Source: JABDKH01 sp963768565 (GTDB lineage Bacteria; Bacteroidota; Rhodothermia; Rhodothermales; JABDKH01). Taken from it: a DNA stretch of 64,000 nt. A program made the position numbers and the translations under genes. How positions within the stretch are numbered: position 1 is the first letter of the stretch; each line of letters begins with the position of its first letter. The notes under the pieces are model-generated. The model was given only the letters and a program-made list of their open reading frames with translations, did not search any database and was not told the origin of the DNA. The DNA is taken from the NCBI GenBank assembly GCA_963768565.1, contig CAVYIO010000007.1:62001-126000 (forward strand), read 5' to 3'. Below are positions 1-8,691 of this stretch, piece by piece.

Positions 1-23
1 TCTAATCGACAATTGGGAGAAAT

Positions 24-58
24 AAAAAAGGGGCGCGGCAGCCTGTGCCCGCGCCCCC
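24..58 (-). terminator. Rho-independent terminator after the PilX-like gene
   Basis: On the minus strand a GC-rich hairpin (GGGGCGCGGG, loop, CCGCGCCCC) is followed by a run of six T. It lies about 28 bases past the stop codon of the gene ending at 86, so it closes that leftward transcript. Read directly from the sequence. Confidence 0.8.
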
Positions 59-85
59 TCTCCTGCAGCAGCAATTTGTTTGGGT

Positions 86-1288
86 CTAGTCGGCCTGACC
101 AGCGAAGTACAGGTCGACCTTGTCCTCCGGAATCCGGTCCCGTGCCTCGTGATACGAGAGGAGACGAAATCGCTCGGGATCGTCGTCGTTCCAGATGTCG
201 GTCAGAGCCGGAGAAGCCTGAACGTAGCTCAGATTCGGAGTTCCGGTTAAACTCGCCGAGCCACCCGTCGTTACCGTTCCGTAGACGGATGGAGTTCCTT
301 TGACTTCGAAATTGCCGTTGGCAAAGAACTGGCCATAGATGTCAACCGTGCCGGTGAACGAGATGCTGCCGCTGGAATAGAAGGCCATCGTGCTTTCACC
401 CTGGTCGAGCGTCGACATCCCCGCCTGCATGTTTCCTGAGATGTCGATGTCCCCGTTGACCAGAAACATCACGTAACCGTCGATGGTGGTCCCGCCCGTC
501 GCATCCAGATTCCCGTCAATGTACCAGACGAAAGGATCTTCTCGCGTCCCACCCAGATCGTATGCACCGCTTAGCGTGATATCGCCCGCACTCATCTGGT
601 CTACACCTGCGGTCGCGATGTAGGCGGAGGCGTCGAAGACCGGTATGGTAATTTCCGCAACCTGGTGCACCGACTCTCGCTCGAGTTCATTTTCTACGGG
701 GTTGAATGAGGTTGCAAGTGCGTCCGCGGGGTTCGACGTCGCTCCCTCCACGAACGTCCCGAAACCGCCCACGTTTACATTGTTTCCAGTGATCTTGAGC
801 GTACTGTTGGTGTGAATGTTCGCGTTCTGAGCGTCTCCGTACGCCGCGAGTTGAACGTCCGGCGAACCGGTCAACTCAAGCTCATTCTTTGCGACAAGTG
901 CATACTCCATGAAAGGCGGTACGGTCGTCGGAGTACTCTTTGGCAGTCTCTCGAACTCTGCATAAATCTTCCACACCACCGGCATCGCACGAGTGTCATT
1001 GAGACGACCCTGCGACTCGATGCGGAATCGTGTCCCTGCAGACGAGAGAACGGATCGGTAAGTACCGTCTGTGAGGTCCGCGGTCATAACCGTCGATTCG
1101 ATACCCATCGACATGGCCTGGCGGGCACGCGAAAACCCCGTCTTGGCTGCGTCACGCGCAAGCGTCTGATACTGATAGTCGGCCGCCTGACCCTGAACCT
1201 CGACCATCGAACGAAATCGCGACGAGCTGTAGAATGCGAAGGAGATGCCGAAAGCGGCAATCATGATGAGAAGTCCCTTACCAGCCAT
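86..1288 (-). CDS. PilX-like surface protein with a repetitive beta-rich body
   Basis: A 400-residue protein with one hydrophobic segment at residues about 5-22 directly after a short MAGKG start, then a soluble exported body. The body from about residue 130 onward is rich in short Gly/Asn/Thr/Ser strand-turn repeats (for example GDITLSG, GDIDISGN, GSISFTG, GNFEVKG, GSASLTG), which suggests a solenoid or beta-helix like that of bactofilins and of some PilX-type pilus proteins. It lies downstream of a pilin-like gene on the same strand (51-bp gap) and is closed by a terminator. A role in a type IV pilus or type II-like pseudopilus is inferred from the N-terminus and from pilB/pilC on the far side of the plus-strand operon. 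No enzyme motif is seen. The start is ATG at 1288. Confidence 0.55.
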   Translation of the reverse strand: MAGKGLLIMIAAFGISFAFYSSSRFRSMVEVQGQAADYQYQTLARDAAKTGFSRARQAMSMGIESTVMTADLTDGTYRSVLSSAGTRFRIESQGRLNDTRAMPVVWKIYAEFERLPKSTPTTVPPFMEYALVAKNELELTGSPDVQLAAYGDAQNANIHTNSTLKITGNNVNVGGFGTFVEGATSNPADALATSFNPVENELERESVHQVAEITIPVFDASAYIATAGVDQMSAGDITLSGAYDLGGTREDPFVWYIDGNLDATGGTTIDGYVMFLVNGDIDISGNMQAGMSTLDQGESTMAFYSSGSISFTGTVDIYGQFFANGNFEVKGTPSVYGTVTTGGSASLTGTPNLSYVQASPALTDIWNDDDPERFRLLSYHEARDRIPEDKVDLYFAGQAD

Positions 1289-1339
1289 GTCTTTTGAATC
1301 TTTTTAAAGGAATGGATACTGTGAGGCCCGCGATCTGAC

Positions 1340-1846
1340 TTACCACTGACACAGATCGCCACACGCTACGACCTCGGAAACGCGGATTGTGTCAGCCATG
1401 GTAAGTTCAAGCGGCACCGCTTCCACCGACACTTTCTTGAGGCGCGTCATGTAGCCGACGGGGGTTGATCCGTCCAGCTCCGACACATAGGAGACGCGCG
1501 TGATAGTCTTGAATCGTAATGTCTTCCCGCTGGCCGTGCGTTCCATTTCCACGACGCTGCCGTCGTAGTCATCGACATCGTTGAAATCTGCCGACTCTCC
1601 GAGCTGTCCCGCTCCCGAAACGAAACTGGTAAGCGAAACCGCAGAGTGGACGGCAGTGGTGAGCACTGCTTCGTCAAATGCCGTGGCCGTAACTTCCTCG
1701 AGACGATCGGAAGCCGCAGCAGTTGACTCCACAGCTACCTGAGAGCGAACAGAGACCATCCGCTGCATGAGTACGCTTCGGTGCTGCTGGAATGTGACCA
1801 GAGAGGCGAGGGCCATTGCGACGACGGCAACCAGTGAGTGAGGCAT
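1340..1846 (-). CDS. Minor pilin-like membrane-anchored protein
   Basis: A 168-residue protein with a hydrophobic N-terminus (residues about 4-20, VAVVAMALASLVTF) and a Ser/Thr-rich exported domain that ends in a Cys pair (CGDLC). This is the architecture of PilV/PilX-type minor pilins or pseudopilins, but there is no classic prepilin peptidase site (G followed by F and E at +5). It is the first gene of the leftward pair with the PilX-like gene at 86-1288, and faces the plus-strand operon starting at 2067 across a divergent region of about 220 bp. Its role in a pilus is inferred from architecture and context, not from a recognised family. Confidence 0.5.
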   Translation of the reverse strand: MPHSLVAVVAMALASLVTFQQHRSVLMQRMVSVRSQVAVESTAAASDRLEEVTATAFDEAVLTTAVHSAVSLTSFVSGAGQLGESADFNDVDDYDGSVVEMERTASGKTLRFKTITRVSYVSELDGSTPVGYMTRLKKVSVEAVPLELTMADTIRVSEVVACGDLCQW

Positions 1847-2066
1847 GATGTGCTATGCGGATGAGTCTGGAGTTGAATTGAAGACAGCTCACCCATCTTC
1901 AATCGCCGTACCAGATTTCTGCGCACAGGTGTGGCGAACACGTGCGTGGCCACCTCAGACCTGCAATTCCGCCGCCTAACGAAGATTTTCGGGAATTTGG
2001 GGATTTGGTGACGACGATGTCACCATCGGTGCATAGCGAACATCTGATCACCAGAATGAGACGGCC

Positions 2067-2840
2067 GTGTCTCAACCGGAAACAGACAAGTCGACGGGCA
2101 TTGCCCTACGAACTGAACCCACGCCCGCTGACCCATCCTGTAAGACGGACTCCTGCCAGCGCGCAAAGGATTCCCCGTCACACGCTGTAGGTACACCGGC
2201 GTATGCTCTCGGCCAAAGGAAGTCCGACCCGCCAAACAACGTCCAATCCGAGCCCTTTCGGACGACCACGAACGTCGACAACAACGAGGATAATCCATTG
2301 ACCGAAGCCGTCGATCGCCTCTGGCCTGAACTCGCGTGGATTCAGGATGACACCCTCCGGGAAAACACGAGGCTGACCTGGAAGGTTGCTCTCGACCGGA
2401 GTCCCCTGTCTCCGGAAGATCTGGAGCGCATCCCGTTCACGTTGCTGGTCCCCAACTGCCCGGCAACTTTCATGGAGCACAAGCGATGTGTCGTCCACAT
2501 CGCCCGCCGCTCCGCCGAGGCCATGCAGGAGTTTCTCGGTAAGGGTCTCCCCATTGACATGGATACCGTAATCGCCGGAGCTATTCTCGCCGACGTGGGA
2601 AAACTACTCGAGTACGAAATCGTCGACGGCCAGGCCCGACAGAGTCCGCGCGGCAAAGCGCTCCGGCACCCGTTTACAGGTGTCGCCGTCGCGATGGAGT
2701 GCGGAATTCCTGACGCGGTCTGCCACATCATCGCCGCACACGCTGCGGAGGGCGATCTCGTGAAACGTTCCACGGAAGCGATCATCGTGCATCACGCCGA
2801 CTTCATGAGCTACCTGCCCTTTAAGAATCTCGCGGGCTAA
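2067..2840 (+). CDS. HD-domain protein leading the tricarboxylate operon
   Basis: A protein of up to 257 residues. The first 75 or so residues are polar and low-complexity; from about residue 100 it has an HD-type phosphohydrolase fold. Visible pieces are FMEHKR, AILADVGKLLEYE, HPFTG, AAHAAEGD and HHADFMSY. The usual His-Asp dyad reads Ala175-Asp176 here, so one metal ligand is missing and activity is doubtful. The listed start is GTG at 2067. A TTG at 2298 with AGGA upstream would give a more typical HD protein of about 180 residues. It lies 36 bp upstream of the MmgE/PrpD gene and is co-directional with the next five genes. HD proteins beside MmgE/PrpD genes may be regulatory or may hydrolyse a phosphorylated or CoA-like intermediate; the function is unknown. 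Confidence 0.65.
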   Translation: MSQPETDKSTGIALRTEPTPADPSCKTDSCQRAKDSPSHAVGTPAYALGQRKSDPPNNVQSEPFRTTTNVDNNEDNPLTEAVDRLWPELAWIQDDTLRENTRLTWKVALDRSPLSPEDLERIPFTLLVPNCPATFMEHKRCVVHIARRSAEAMQEFLGKGLPIDMDTVIAGAILADVGKLLEYEIVDGQARQSPRGKALRHPFTGVAVAMECGIPDAVCHIIAAHAAEGDLVKRSTEAIIVHHADFMSYLPFKNLAG

Positions 2841-2876
2841 TCCACATCGAACAACACTTTTAGAGGAAGTCCAGCT

Positions 2877-4262
2877 ATGTCCGGTACGATAACAGAAACT
2901 ATGTCCCGTTGGGCCGCCGACCTGGAGTTTGAAGACATTGGTCAACAGGCAATCGTCGAGGCGAGGCGCTACCTGCTCGATTCGCTCGGCTGCGCACTTG
3001 GGGGTCTCCAGCAGGAGGACGCCCATATCGCGCTTCGGGTGCTCACCAAAACTGGTGGCAACGGGAAGGCGACCGTCATCGGCACGGGGAAGAAGACGGA
3101 TCCCGTGACGGCTTCGCTCGCCAACGCGCTGATGGTCCGCCTGATGGATTATAACGACATCTACTGGCAGCAGGACCCGTCGCATCCGTCCGATATCATC
3201 CCGGCCGCGATGGCGTGTGGAGAACGAGCCAAAGGCGACGGCAAGGACCTCATCGTCGGTATCGTGCTCGGTCACGAATTCGAAATGCGTCTGTGTGAGG
3301 CCGCTTTCCCCGGTATTCGTGAACGAGGATGGCACCACGCGACCCTTACGGCCTTCGTATCTCCCATCGTCGCCGGCAGAATGCTCGGCATGCCGTGGGA
3401 CAAAATCCAGCATGCGATCGGCATTTCGGCATCCCGCCACGCGACGCTCGGCGCCGTCACCGCCGGGAAGCTCACGATGATGAAGAATACCGTCGATCCG
3501 ATGGCGACGCAGAGCGGAGTTCTGGCAGCGTTGCTGGCGGAGGAAGGTTATACCGGTCCGGAACATGTCATCGACGGCAAAGAGGGGCTGGTCCACTGCT
3601 TCGGTCCCGAGTGGAAACTGAATATCCTGGTCGACGGACTGGGTGACTCGTGGCGGATCGAACGGTGTGGCATGAAGGCCTTCCCCACCGAAGCGCTCAC
3701 GCATACACCGATCTCAGCTGTGCTTGACCTTGTTATTGACAATGATCTCGCACCCGATGACATCGAAACCGTCACCATTCATTCACTCGCCCGCGCCGCG
3801 GACATCCTCGCCGACCCATCCAAGTATGACCCGAGAAGTAAGGAAACAGCCGACCACAGCCTGCCCTACGTCATTGCGGCTGCCATCGTCGACCGGCAGG
3901 TCACACCTGCGCAGTTCACACAGGAGCGGATTCTCGCAGAAGACATCCGCGCTCAACTCAACAAGGTCAAAGTTGTAGCGGATGAGGAAATCGAAAAGGT
4001 GTTTCCGGCCCTGCAACGTGTGGTCGTGAACATACTTACGACGGATGGTCGCGAATTCACGAAGACGCTCGACTATCCGAAGGGTGACCCGCGTAACCCG
4101 TTGACTGACAAAGAAATCGAAGACAAGTTTGACGCGCTGGCATCACCCGTGATGTCGACAGAAGCACGGGCTCGTCTCAAAGAAGCCGTCTGGTCTCTGG
4201 AAGACATTCCGTCGATCTCCGACCTCATGGACCTCTGCAAAGCCGATACCTGGGGGAAATGA
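2877..4262 (+). CDS. MmgE/PrpD family hydro-lyase or decarboxylase
   Basis: A 461-residue protein at the typical length for the MmgE/PrpD family, which includes 2-methylcitrate dehydratase, cis-aconitate decarboxylase and iminodisuccinate epimerase. Family signs are the opening LLDSLGCALGG, the segment MDYNDIYWQQDPSHPSDIIPAAMA, KAFPTEALTHTPISAVLDL, and the C-terminal HSLPYVIAAAIVDR. It is cytosolic. The start ATG at 2877 follows a good ribosome site (AGAGGAAG). The stop is 3 bp before the aconitase-type gene, so the two are surely co-transcribed. Substrate is not readable from sequence; next to an aconitase and citrate lyase subunits, dehydration of a citrate-like acid is the natural guess. 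Confidence 0.88.
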   Translation: MSGTITETMSRWAADLEFEDIGQQAIVEARRYLLDSLGCALGGLQQEDAHIALRVLTKTGGNGKATVIGTGKKTDPVTASLANALMVRLMDYNDIYWQQDPSHPSDIIPAAMACGERAKGDGKDLIVGIVLGHEFEMRLCEAAFPGIRERGWHHATLTAFVSPIVAGRMLGMPWDKIQHAIGISASRHATLGAVTAGKLTMMKNTVDPMATQSGVLAALLAEEGYTGPEHVIDGKEGLVHCFGPEWKLNILVDGLGDSWRIERCGMKAFPTEALTHTPISAVLDLVIDNDLAPDDIETVTIHSLARAADILADPSKYDPRSKETADHSLPYVIAAAIVDRQVTPAQFTQERILAEDIRAQLNKVKVVADEEIEKVFPALQRVVVNILTTDGREFTKTLDYPKGDPRNPLTDKEIEDKFDALASPVMSTEARARLKEAVWSLEDIPSISDLMDLCKADTWGK

Positions 4263-4265
4263 ACG

Positions 4266-6212
4266 ATGGGACAGACCATCGCCGAGAAGATTGCCAACGC
4301 CCACATGACGGAAGGTCCGTCGAGAGCGTTGCGAACCGGAGACGTGGTGTCGCTCCGCCCGCGACACGTGATGACGCATGACAACACGGCGGCCGTCATC
4401 AACAAGTTCACCGCGATAGGCGCAGATCGCATTTTCGATCCGCGTCAACCCGTCTTCGCGATCGACCACGACATCCAGAACGTTTCTGAAAAGAATCTTC
4501 AGAAGTACCGCAACATCGAGTCGTTCGCTCGAGCGCACGGTGTCGATTTCTATCCGGCCGGCACAGGTATCAGCCATCAGGTGATGGTCTCTCACGGGTA
4601 CGTATTGCCCGGGTCACTGGTGGTGGGCTCGGATTCTCATTCGAACATGTATGGCGCGCTCGGCGCGCTCGGTACTCCCGTCGTGAGAACAGATGCGGCG
4701 GCGATCTGGGCGACCGGTGAGTTCTGGTGGCAGATCCCGAGGACGATCCAGGTCGTCCTGACCGGAGAGCTTCGGGATGGAGCCGCGGGGAAGGATGTCA
4801 TTATCACTCTTTGCGGGCTGTACAACCAGGGCGAAGTACTGAATGCGGTGGTGGAGTTTACAGGGCCAGGCATCGCAAGCCTGTCGATCGATGAACGGAT
4901 GACGATCTCCAACATGACGACAGAATGGGGTGCACTGGCCGGCTGGTTTCCGGTGGACGATATCACGATTGACTACTTGCGTGTTCGCAGCCGTGTTCTC
5001 CAAAAGAGAGGATCCGACCGGATCAGCGATGTTGACCTGAATCTGTGGATGACGAACCCGCCCGCTCCCGACGAGGACGCGGCGTACGCCGGAAAAATCG
5101 TTCTTGACCTGAGCGAGATTACACCGCATGTGTCCGGACCGGATACGGTTCAAGCGATGCGCTCGGTTGCGGACATCGAGATCGAGAAGATTCCCATCAA
5201 CAAGGCCTACCTCGTCTCGTGTGTCAACAGTCGTTTGTCTGACCTCGAGGCGGCAGCTGCCGTCATCAGCGGCAAGCAGGTTGCTGCGGGCGTCGAGTTC
5301 TACATCGCGGCCGCCAGTCGCGAGATACAGGAGGAGTCCGAACAGTCAGGCGTCTGGAACACCCTCACCGATGCGGGTGCTATTCCGCTGCCGCCGGGAT
5401 GCGGGCCATGCATCGGACTGGGTGCGGGAACGCTCGAGCCCGGCGAAGTTGGAATCTCTGCCACCAATCGAAACTTCAAGGGACGCATGGGCTCGCGGGA
5501 CGCGAAAGCGTACCTGGCGAGTCCGCAGGTCGTGGCTGCGTCGGCGATCTCCGGCTACATCAGCGGGCCGCGTCCGGCGAACGGGCGCACTCCGACGAAA
5601 TCCTTTGAGACCATCCCGCTGGCTCGAATCGATGAGACGGTAGACATCGTTGACGGTTTTCCGCGCACACGCTCCGGTCGACTCGTGTTCATTCCGAAGG
5701 ATAATCTGAATACCGACGGCATCTACGCCGGCGACTACACCTACCGCGAGGACATGACGCGAGAGGACATGGCGCGCGTCGTGATGGAGAACTATGACCC
5801 CGATTTCGCCGGACGCACCGGATCAGGCGATATCCTGGTGAGCGGGCGGAATTTCGGTACCGGCTCCAGCCGCGAGCAGGCCGCCACGGCGCTTCAGGCG
5901 AAGGGCATCGCAATGGTCATCGCCGGCAGCTTCTCACAGACCTACCTGCGGAACGCGTACAACAACGGATTCATCTGCATCGAATGCCCCGATCTGGTTG
6001 ATCATCTCAAAAGGGTATTGTCGGACGAGTCGCAGCAAAATCTGACGACTATCCCGGGCGATGAGTTAAACGTCGACTTCGCCAGCGGAAGTATTTCGTT
6101 TCGCGACAGTCGTTTTCGATTTTCGCCACTCGGAACGGTTCCGCAGTCGCTCGTGGTTTCCGGTGGCATTGAGAATACCGTGAGAGCCAGGCTCGCAGGC
6201 GAAGCGCAATAA
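4266..6212 (+). CDS. Aconitase-superfamily hydro-lyase, isopropylmalate-isomerase type
   Basis: A 648-residue single chain carrying both the large and the swivel domain, in the style of fused LeuC-LeuD or IPMI-type aconitases. The opening GQTIAEKIANAHM is typical of isopropylmalate isomerases. Cluster ligands are Cys319 (SCVNS), Cys379 and Cys382 (GCGPC), so a 4Fe-4S cluster is expected. GSDSHSNMYGALGALG and SGRNFGTGSSREQA are the substrate-site motifs, the latter in the swivel domain at about residues 525-540. It should isomerise a hydroxy-tricarboxylate by dehydration and rehydration (citrate, homocitrate, methylcitrate or isopropylmalate type). The start ATG is 3 bp after the MmgE/PrpD stop, with GGGGA upstream. 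Exact substrate is open. Confidence 0.87.
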   Translation: MGQTIAEKIANAHMTEGPSRALRTGDVVSLRPRHVMTHDNTAAVINKFTAIGADRIFDPRQPVFAIDHDIQNVSEKNLQKYRNIESFARAHGVDFYPAGTGISHQVMVSHGYVLPGSLVVGSDSHSNMYGALGALGTPVVRTDAAAIWATGEFWWQIPRTIQVVLTGELRDGAAGKDVIITLCGLYNQGEVLNAVVEFTGPGIASLSIDERMTISNMTTEWGALAGWFPVDDITIDYLRVRSRVLQKRGSDRISDVDLNLWMTNPPAPDEDAAYAGKIVLDLSEITPHVSGPDTVQAMRSVADIEIEKIPINKAYLVSCVNSRLSDLEAAAAVISGKQVAAGVEFYIAAASREIQEESEQSGVWNTLTDAGAIPLPPGCGPCIGLGAGTLEPGEVGISATNRNFKGRMGSRDAKAYLASPQVVAASAISGYISGPRPANGRTPTKSFETIPLARIDETVDIVDGFPRTRSGRLVFIPKDNLNTDGIYAGDYTYREDMTREDMARVVMENYDPDFAGRTGSGDILVSGRNFGTGSSREQAATALQAKGIAMVIAGSFSQTYLRNAYNNGFICIECPDLVDHLKRVLSDESQQNLTTIPGDELNVDFASGSISFRDSRFRFSPLGTVPQSLVVSGGIENTVRARLAGEAQ

Positions 6213-6234
6213 CATCAACAATCAGCAGAATAAC

Positions 6235-7434
6235 ATGCGACGAACTGTAGTAACGATGCCCGGCGACGGGATTGGAGCATCCGTGCTTCCTGAGGCGCTT
6301 CGCGTCCTCGACGCCGTAGGCTTTGAGGCCGACTATGTCCATGGCGACATCGGGTGGGAATTCTGGAGGACGGAGGGTAACCCGCTGCCCGATAGAACGA
6401 TCAAGCTTCTGGAAGAGCACAAGCTCGGGCTCTTTGGAGCGATCACATCGAGGCCGAAGAAAGAGGCTGCGGCCGACCTGGCGCCACACCTGCGCGACAA
6501 GGGCTACGTCTACTTTAGCCCGATCGTTGGAATGCGACAGCGATTTGGGCTGGACGTTTGTATCCGACCCTGCAAGTCGTTCGCCGGCAATCCGCTGAAT
6601 TTTATTCGACAGACCGCGGACGGGGGATTCGAGGAGCCGGCGGTCGACGTCGTCATCTTCCGACAGAACACGGAGGGACTCTACTGCGGTATCGAGTGGA
6701 CCGATCCTCCGGAGGAAGTGCGCAAAGCACTGGCGCTGCACCCGAAGTTTGCAGCCTTTGCCGATGTCCCCTCGAAAGACCTGGCGATGTCGGTTCGTCT
6801 GTTCACGCGTCGCGCCTGTCGTCGTATTGTTGAGAGCGCATTCACGTATGCCGAAAAACACGGATACAAGTCCGTAACGGTTTGCGAGAAGCCCAACGTA
6901 CTTCGCGAGACATCGGGCATGATGGAGGAGGTCGCGCGCGAAGTGCACGCGAATCATCCGGACATCCAGCTGTGGTCAACCAACATTGATGCACAAATGA
7001 TGTGGCTGACCAAGAATCCGGAGGACTACGGTGTACTCGTTGCGGGCAATCTGTTCGGTGACATCGTCTCGGATGCATTCGCCGGCCTGGTCGGGGGTCT
7101 CGGCTTTGCGTGTTCCGGCAATATCGGTGACGACGTGGCGGTCTTCGAGCCAACACACGGATCAGCCCCGAAGTACGCGGATCTTGACCCGTCCATCGTC
7201 AATCCGATCGCGATGATCCTCAGCGCCGCGATGCTGCTCGACCATGTGGGAGAAGAGGAGCGCGGCCAGCGCGTCCGGCAGGCAGTGGCAGAGGTCGTTA
7301 GCGAAGGCCGGGTGCGACCGTACGACATGATGAAAATCCCGGGTGGTCCCGATTCGATTCGGCGAGGTGCCGCGACGACACGGGAAACGACCGATGCCAT
7401 CCTGGAGAAACTCGGCCAACTGGAGCCCGCATGA
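6235..7434 (+). CDS. Isocitrate/isopropylmalate dehydrogenase family protein
   Basis: A 399-residue beta-hydroxyacid oxidative decarboxylase. The N-terminal MPGDGIG, the RQNTEGLYCGIEW segment, the Asp-rich NLFGDIVSDAFAGLVGG metal site and the EPTHGSAPKYA cofactor loop are all present. Family members oxidise the isocitrate-like product of an aconitase and release CO2, using NAD or NADP. The substrate loop (GAITSRPKKEAAADL, then GMRQRFGLDVCIRP) is not one I can assign to isocitrate, isopropylmalate, homoisocitrate or tartrate with confidence. It is the fourth gene of the operon: 22 bp after the aconitase gene and overlapping the next gene by 4 bp (ATGA), which implies translational coupling. 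Confidence 0.87.
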   Translation: MRRTVVTMPGDGIGASVLPEALRVLDAVGFEADYVHGDIGWEFWRTEGNPLPDRTIKLLEEHKLGLFGAITSRPKKEAAADLAPHLRDKGYVYFSPIVGMRQRFGLDVCIRPCKSFAGNPLNFIRQTADGGFEEPAVDVVIFRQNTEGLYCGIEWTDPPEEVRKALALHPKFAAFADVPSKDLAMSVRLFTRRACRRIVESAFTYAEKHGYKSVTVCEKPNVLRETSGMMEEVAREVHANHPDIQLWSTNIDAQMMWLTKNPEDYGVLVAGNLFGDIVSDAFAGLVGGLGFACSGNIGDDVAVFEPTHGSAPKYADLDPSIVNPIAMILSAAMLLDHVGEEERGQRVRQAVAEVVSEGRVRPYDMMKIPGGPDSIRRGAATTRETTDAILEKLGQLEPA

Positions 7435-8687
7435 CGAATCAGACAGAAGCAAACGGCCCGGCCAGGGTGAACCGAAGTGAGGCCGGCCGTCGTGGAGATG
7501 GCGTACGTTCGGACGTGTTCGTATCTGTCGAACGTACCGACGGTGGCGGCCTGTCGCTCGATGTCACATCCAGGGCGGAGGCGCTGTACGGCGAATCTAT
7601 CCGGGAAGATGTGGCGGGCATCGCGCAGGCCTTCGGGCTGGGTGATGCAACCGTAACGGTCGAGGACCAGGGTGCGCTGCCGTTCGTGCTTGCAGCCCGG
7701 GTTGAGACTGCATTGCGAAGGCTGGGTCTCAAGGGCGATGGACGGCCCGCTCGCCATCCGCATACGTATCCACGGACCGAGCGTGACCGGCTTCGTCGCT
7801 CGCGACTTTACCTGCCGGGCAACGAACCGAAGTTCATGATCAACGCGGCACTGCATGCGCCCGACGCAGTGATCCTCGATCTGGAAGACTCGGTTCACCC
7901 GCTCGAGAAAGACGCGGCGCGCATCGTGGTACGGAACGCGCTGCGATGCCTCGATTTCCGGGGCTGTGAGCGCATGGTACGAATCAACCAGCACGACGCG
8001 GGGCTCCTCGATCTCGATGCCGTAATTCCGGAGTCACCGGATCTCATCCTGATTCCGAAAGCCCAAACTGTTGACGATGTACGTCAGGTCGTGGAAAGGA
8101 TCCGTGAGATACAGCGCGGTGCCGAACGGCCGGAGCCGATCTGGATCATGCCCATTCTGGAGTCGGCACTCGGAATCGAGAACGCATTCGACATCGCCCG
8201 CGCATCAGAAAATGTCGTCGCGCTGACCATCGGACTGGAGGATTACACCGCCGACCTGGGCGTGCGCAAAACCTTCGAGGGCGACGAATCTCTTTATGCG
8301 CGAATGCGACTGGTCAACGCATCGGTGGCAGCCGGTTTGCAGGCGATTGACTCCGTCTTTGGCGACGTCGGCGACATGGACGCCCTCAGAGCATGGGCCA
8401 CACGATCAAAGGGGATGGGATTTGAAGGCATGGGCTGCATACATCCTCGTCAGATTCGGCCGATTCACGAATCGTTCGCCCCGTCAGAAGCAGAGATAGA
8501 AAAATCACTGACGATTGTTGCAGCCTTTGAGTCGGCTCAAGCCCGGGGACTGAGTGTCGTGAGCCTCGGCTCAAAAATGATCGATCCGCCGGTCGTGATC
8601 CGTGCCCAGCGTCTCGTCGAAACGGCACGAAGAGCCGGACTTATATCAGATGAATCCGACATTCCCAAAACCGCGGCAGACTCCTGA
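7431..8687 (+). CDS. citE: Fused citrate lyase acyl-carrier (CitD-like) and beta (CitE) protein
   Basis: A 418-residue two-domain protein. Residues about 20-105 resemble the citrate lyase acyl carrier protein CitD (AEALYGESIRED, DQGALPFVLAARVE); the SDVFVSV stretch near residue 28 lies where CitD carries its prosthetic-group serine. Residues about 118-410 are a CitE/HpcH-type TIM barrel (RRSRLYLPGNEP, AVILDLEDSV, IGLEDYTADLG, MGCIHPRQI). CitE cleaves a citryl-thioester into oxaloacetate and an acetyl-thioester. CitD and CitE are normally separate small genes, so the fusion is notable. It overlaps the upstream dehydrogenase by 4 bp, and the next gene starts 5 bp after its stop. The citC, citX and citG genes that load the carrier are not in the window. 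It could act on citramalate or another citrate analogue instead. Confidence 0.85.
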   Translation: MTNQTEANGPARVNRSEAGRRGDGVRSDVFVSVERTDGGGLSLDVTSRAEALYGESIREDVAGIAQAFGLGDATVTVEDQGALPFVLAARVETALRRLGLKGDGRPARHPHTYPRTERDRLRRSRLYLPGNEPKFMINAALHAPDAVILDLEDSVHPLEKDAARIVVRNALRCLDFRGCERMVRINQHDAGLLDLDAVIPESPDLILIPKAQTVDDVRQVVERIREIQRGAERPEPIWIMPILESALGIENAFDIARASENVVALTIGLEDYTADLGVRKTFEGDESLYARMRLVNASVAAGLQAIDSVFGDVGDMDALRAWATRSKGMGFEGMGCIHPRQIRPIHESFAPSEAEIEKSLTIVAAFESAQARGLSVVSLGSKMIDPPVVIRAQRLVETARRAGLISDESDIPKTAADS

Positions 8688-8691
8688 CCCG

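Noticed and set aside
2604..3704. Long open frame antisense to the MmgE/PrpD gene
   Set aside because: It mirrors a conserved coding frame in a GC-rich genome and encodes no recognisable domain. The same holds for antisense frames at 48142-49176, 53030-54370 and 45533-46459.
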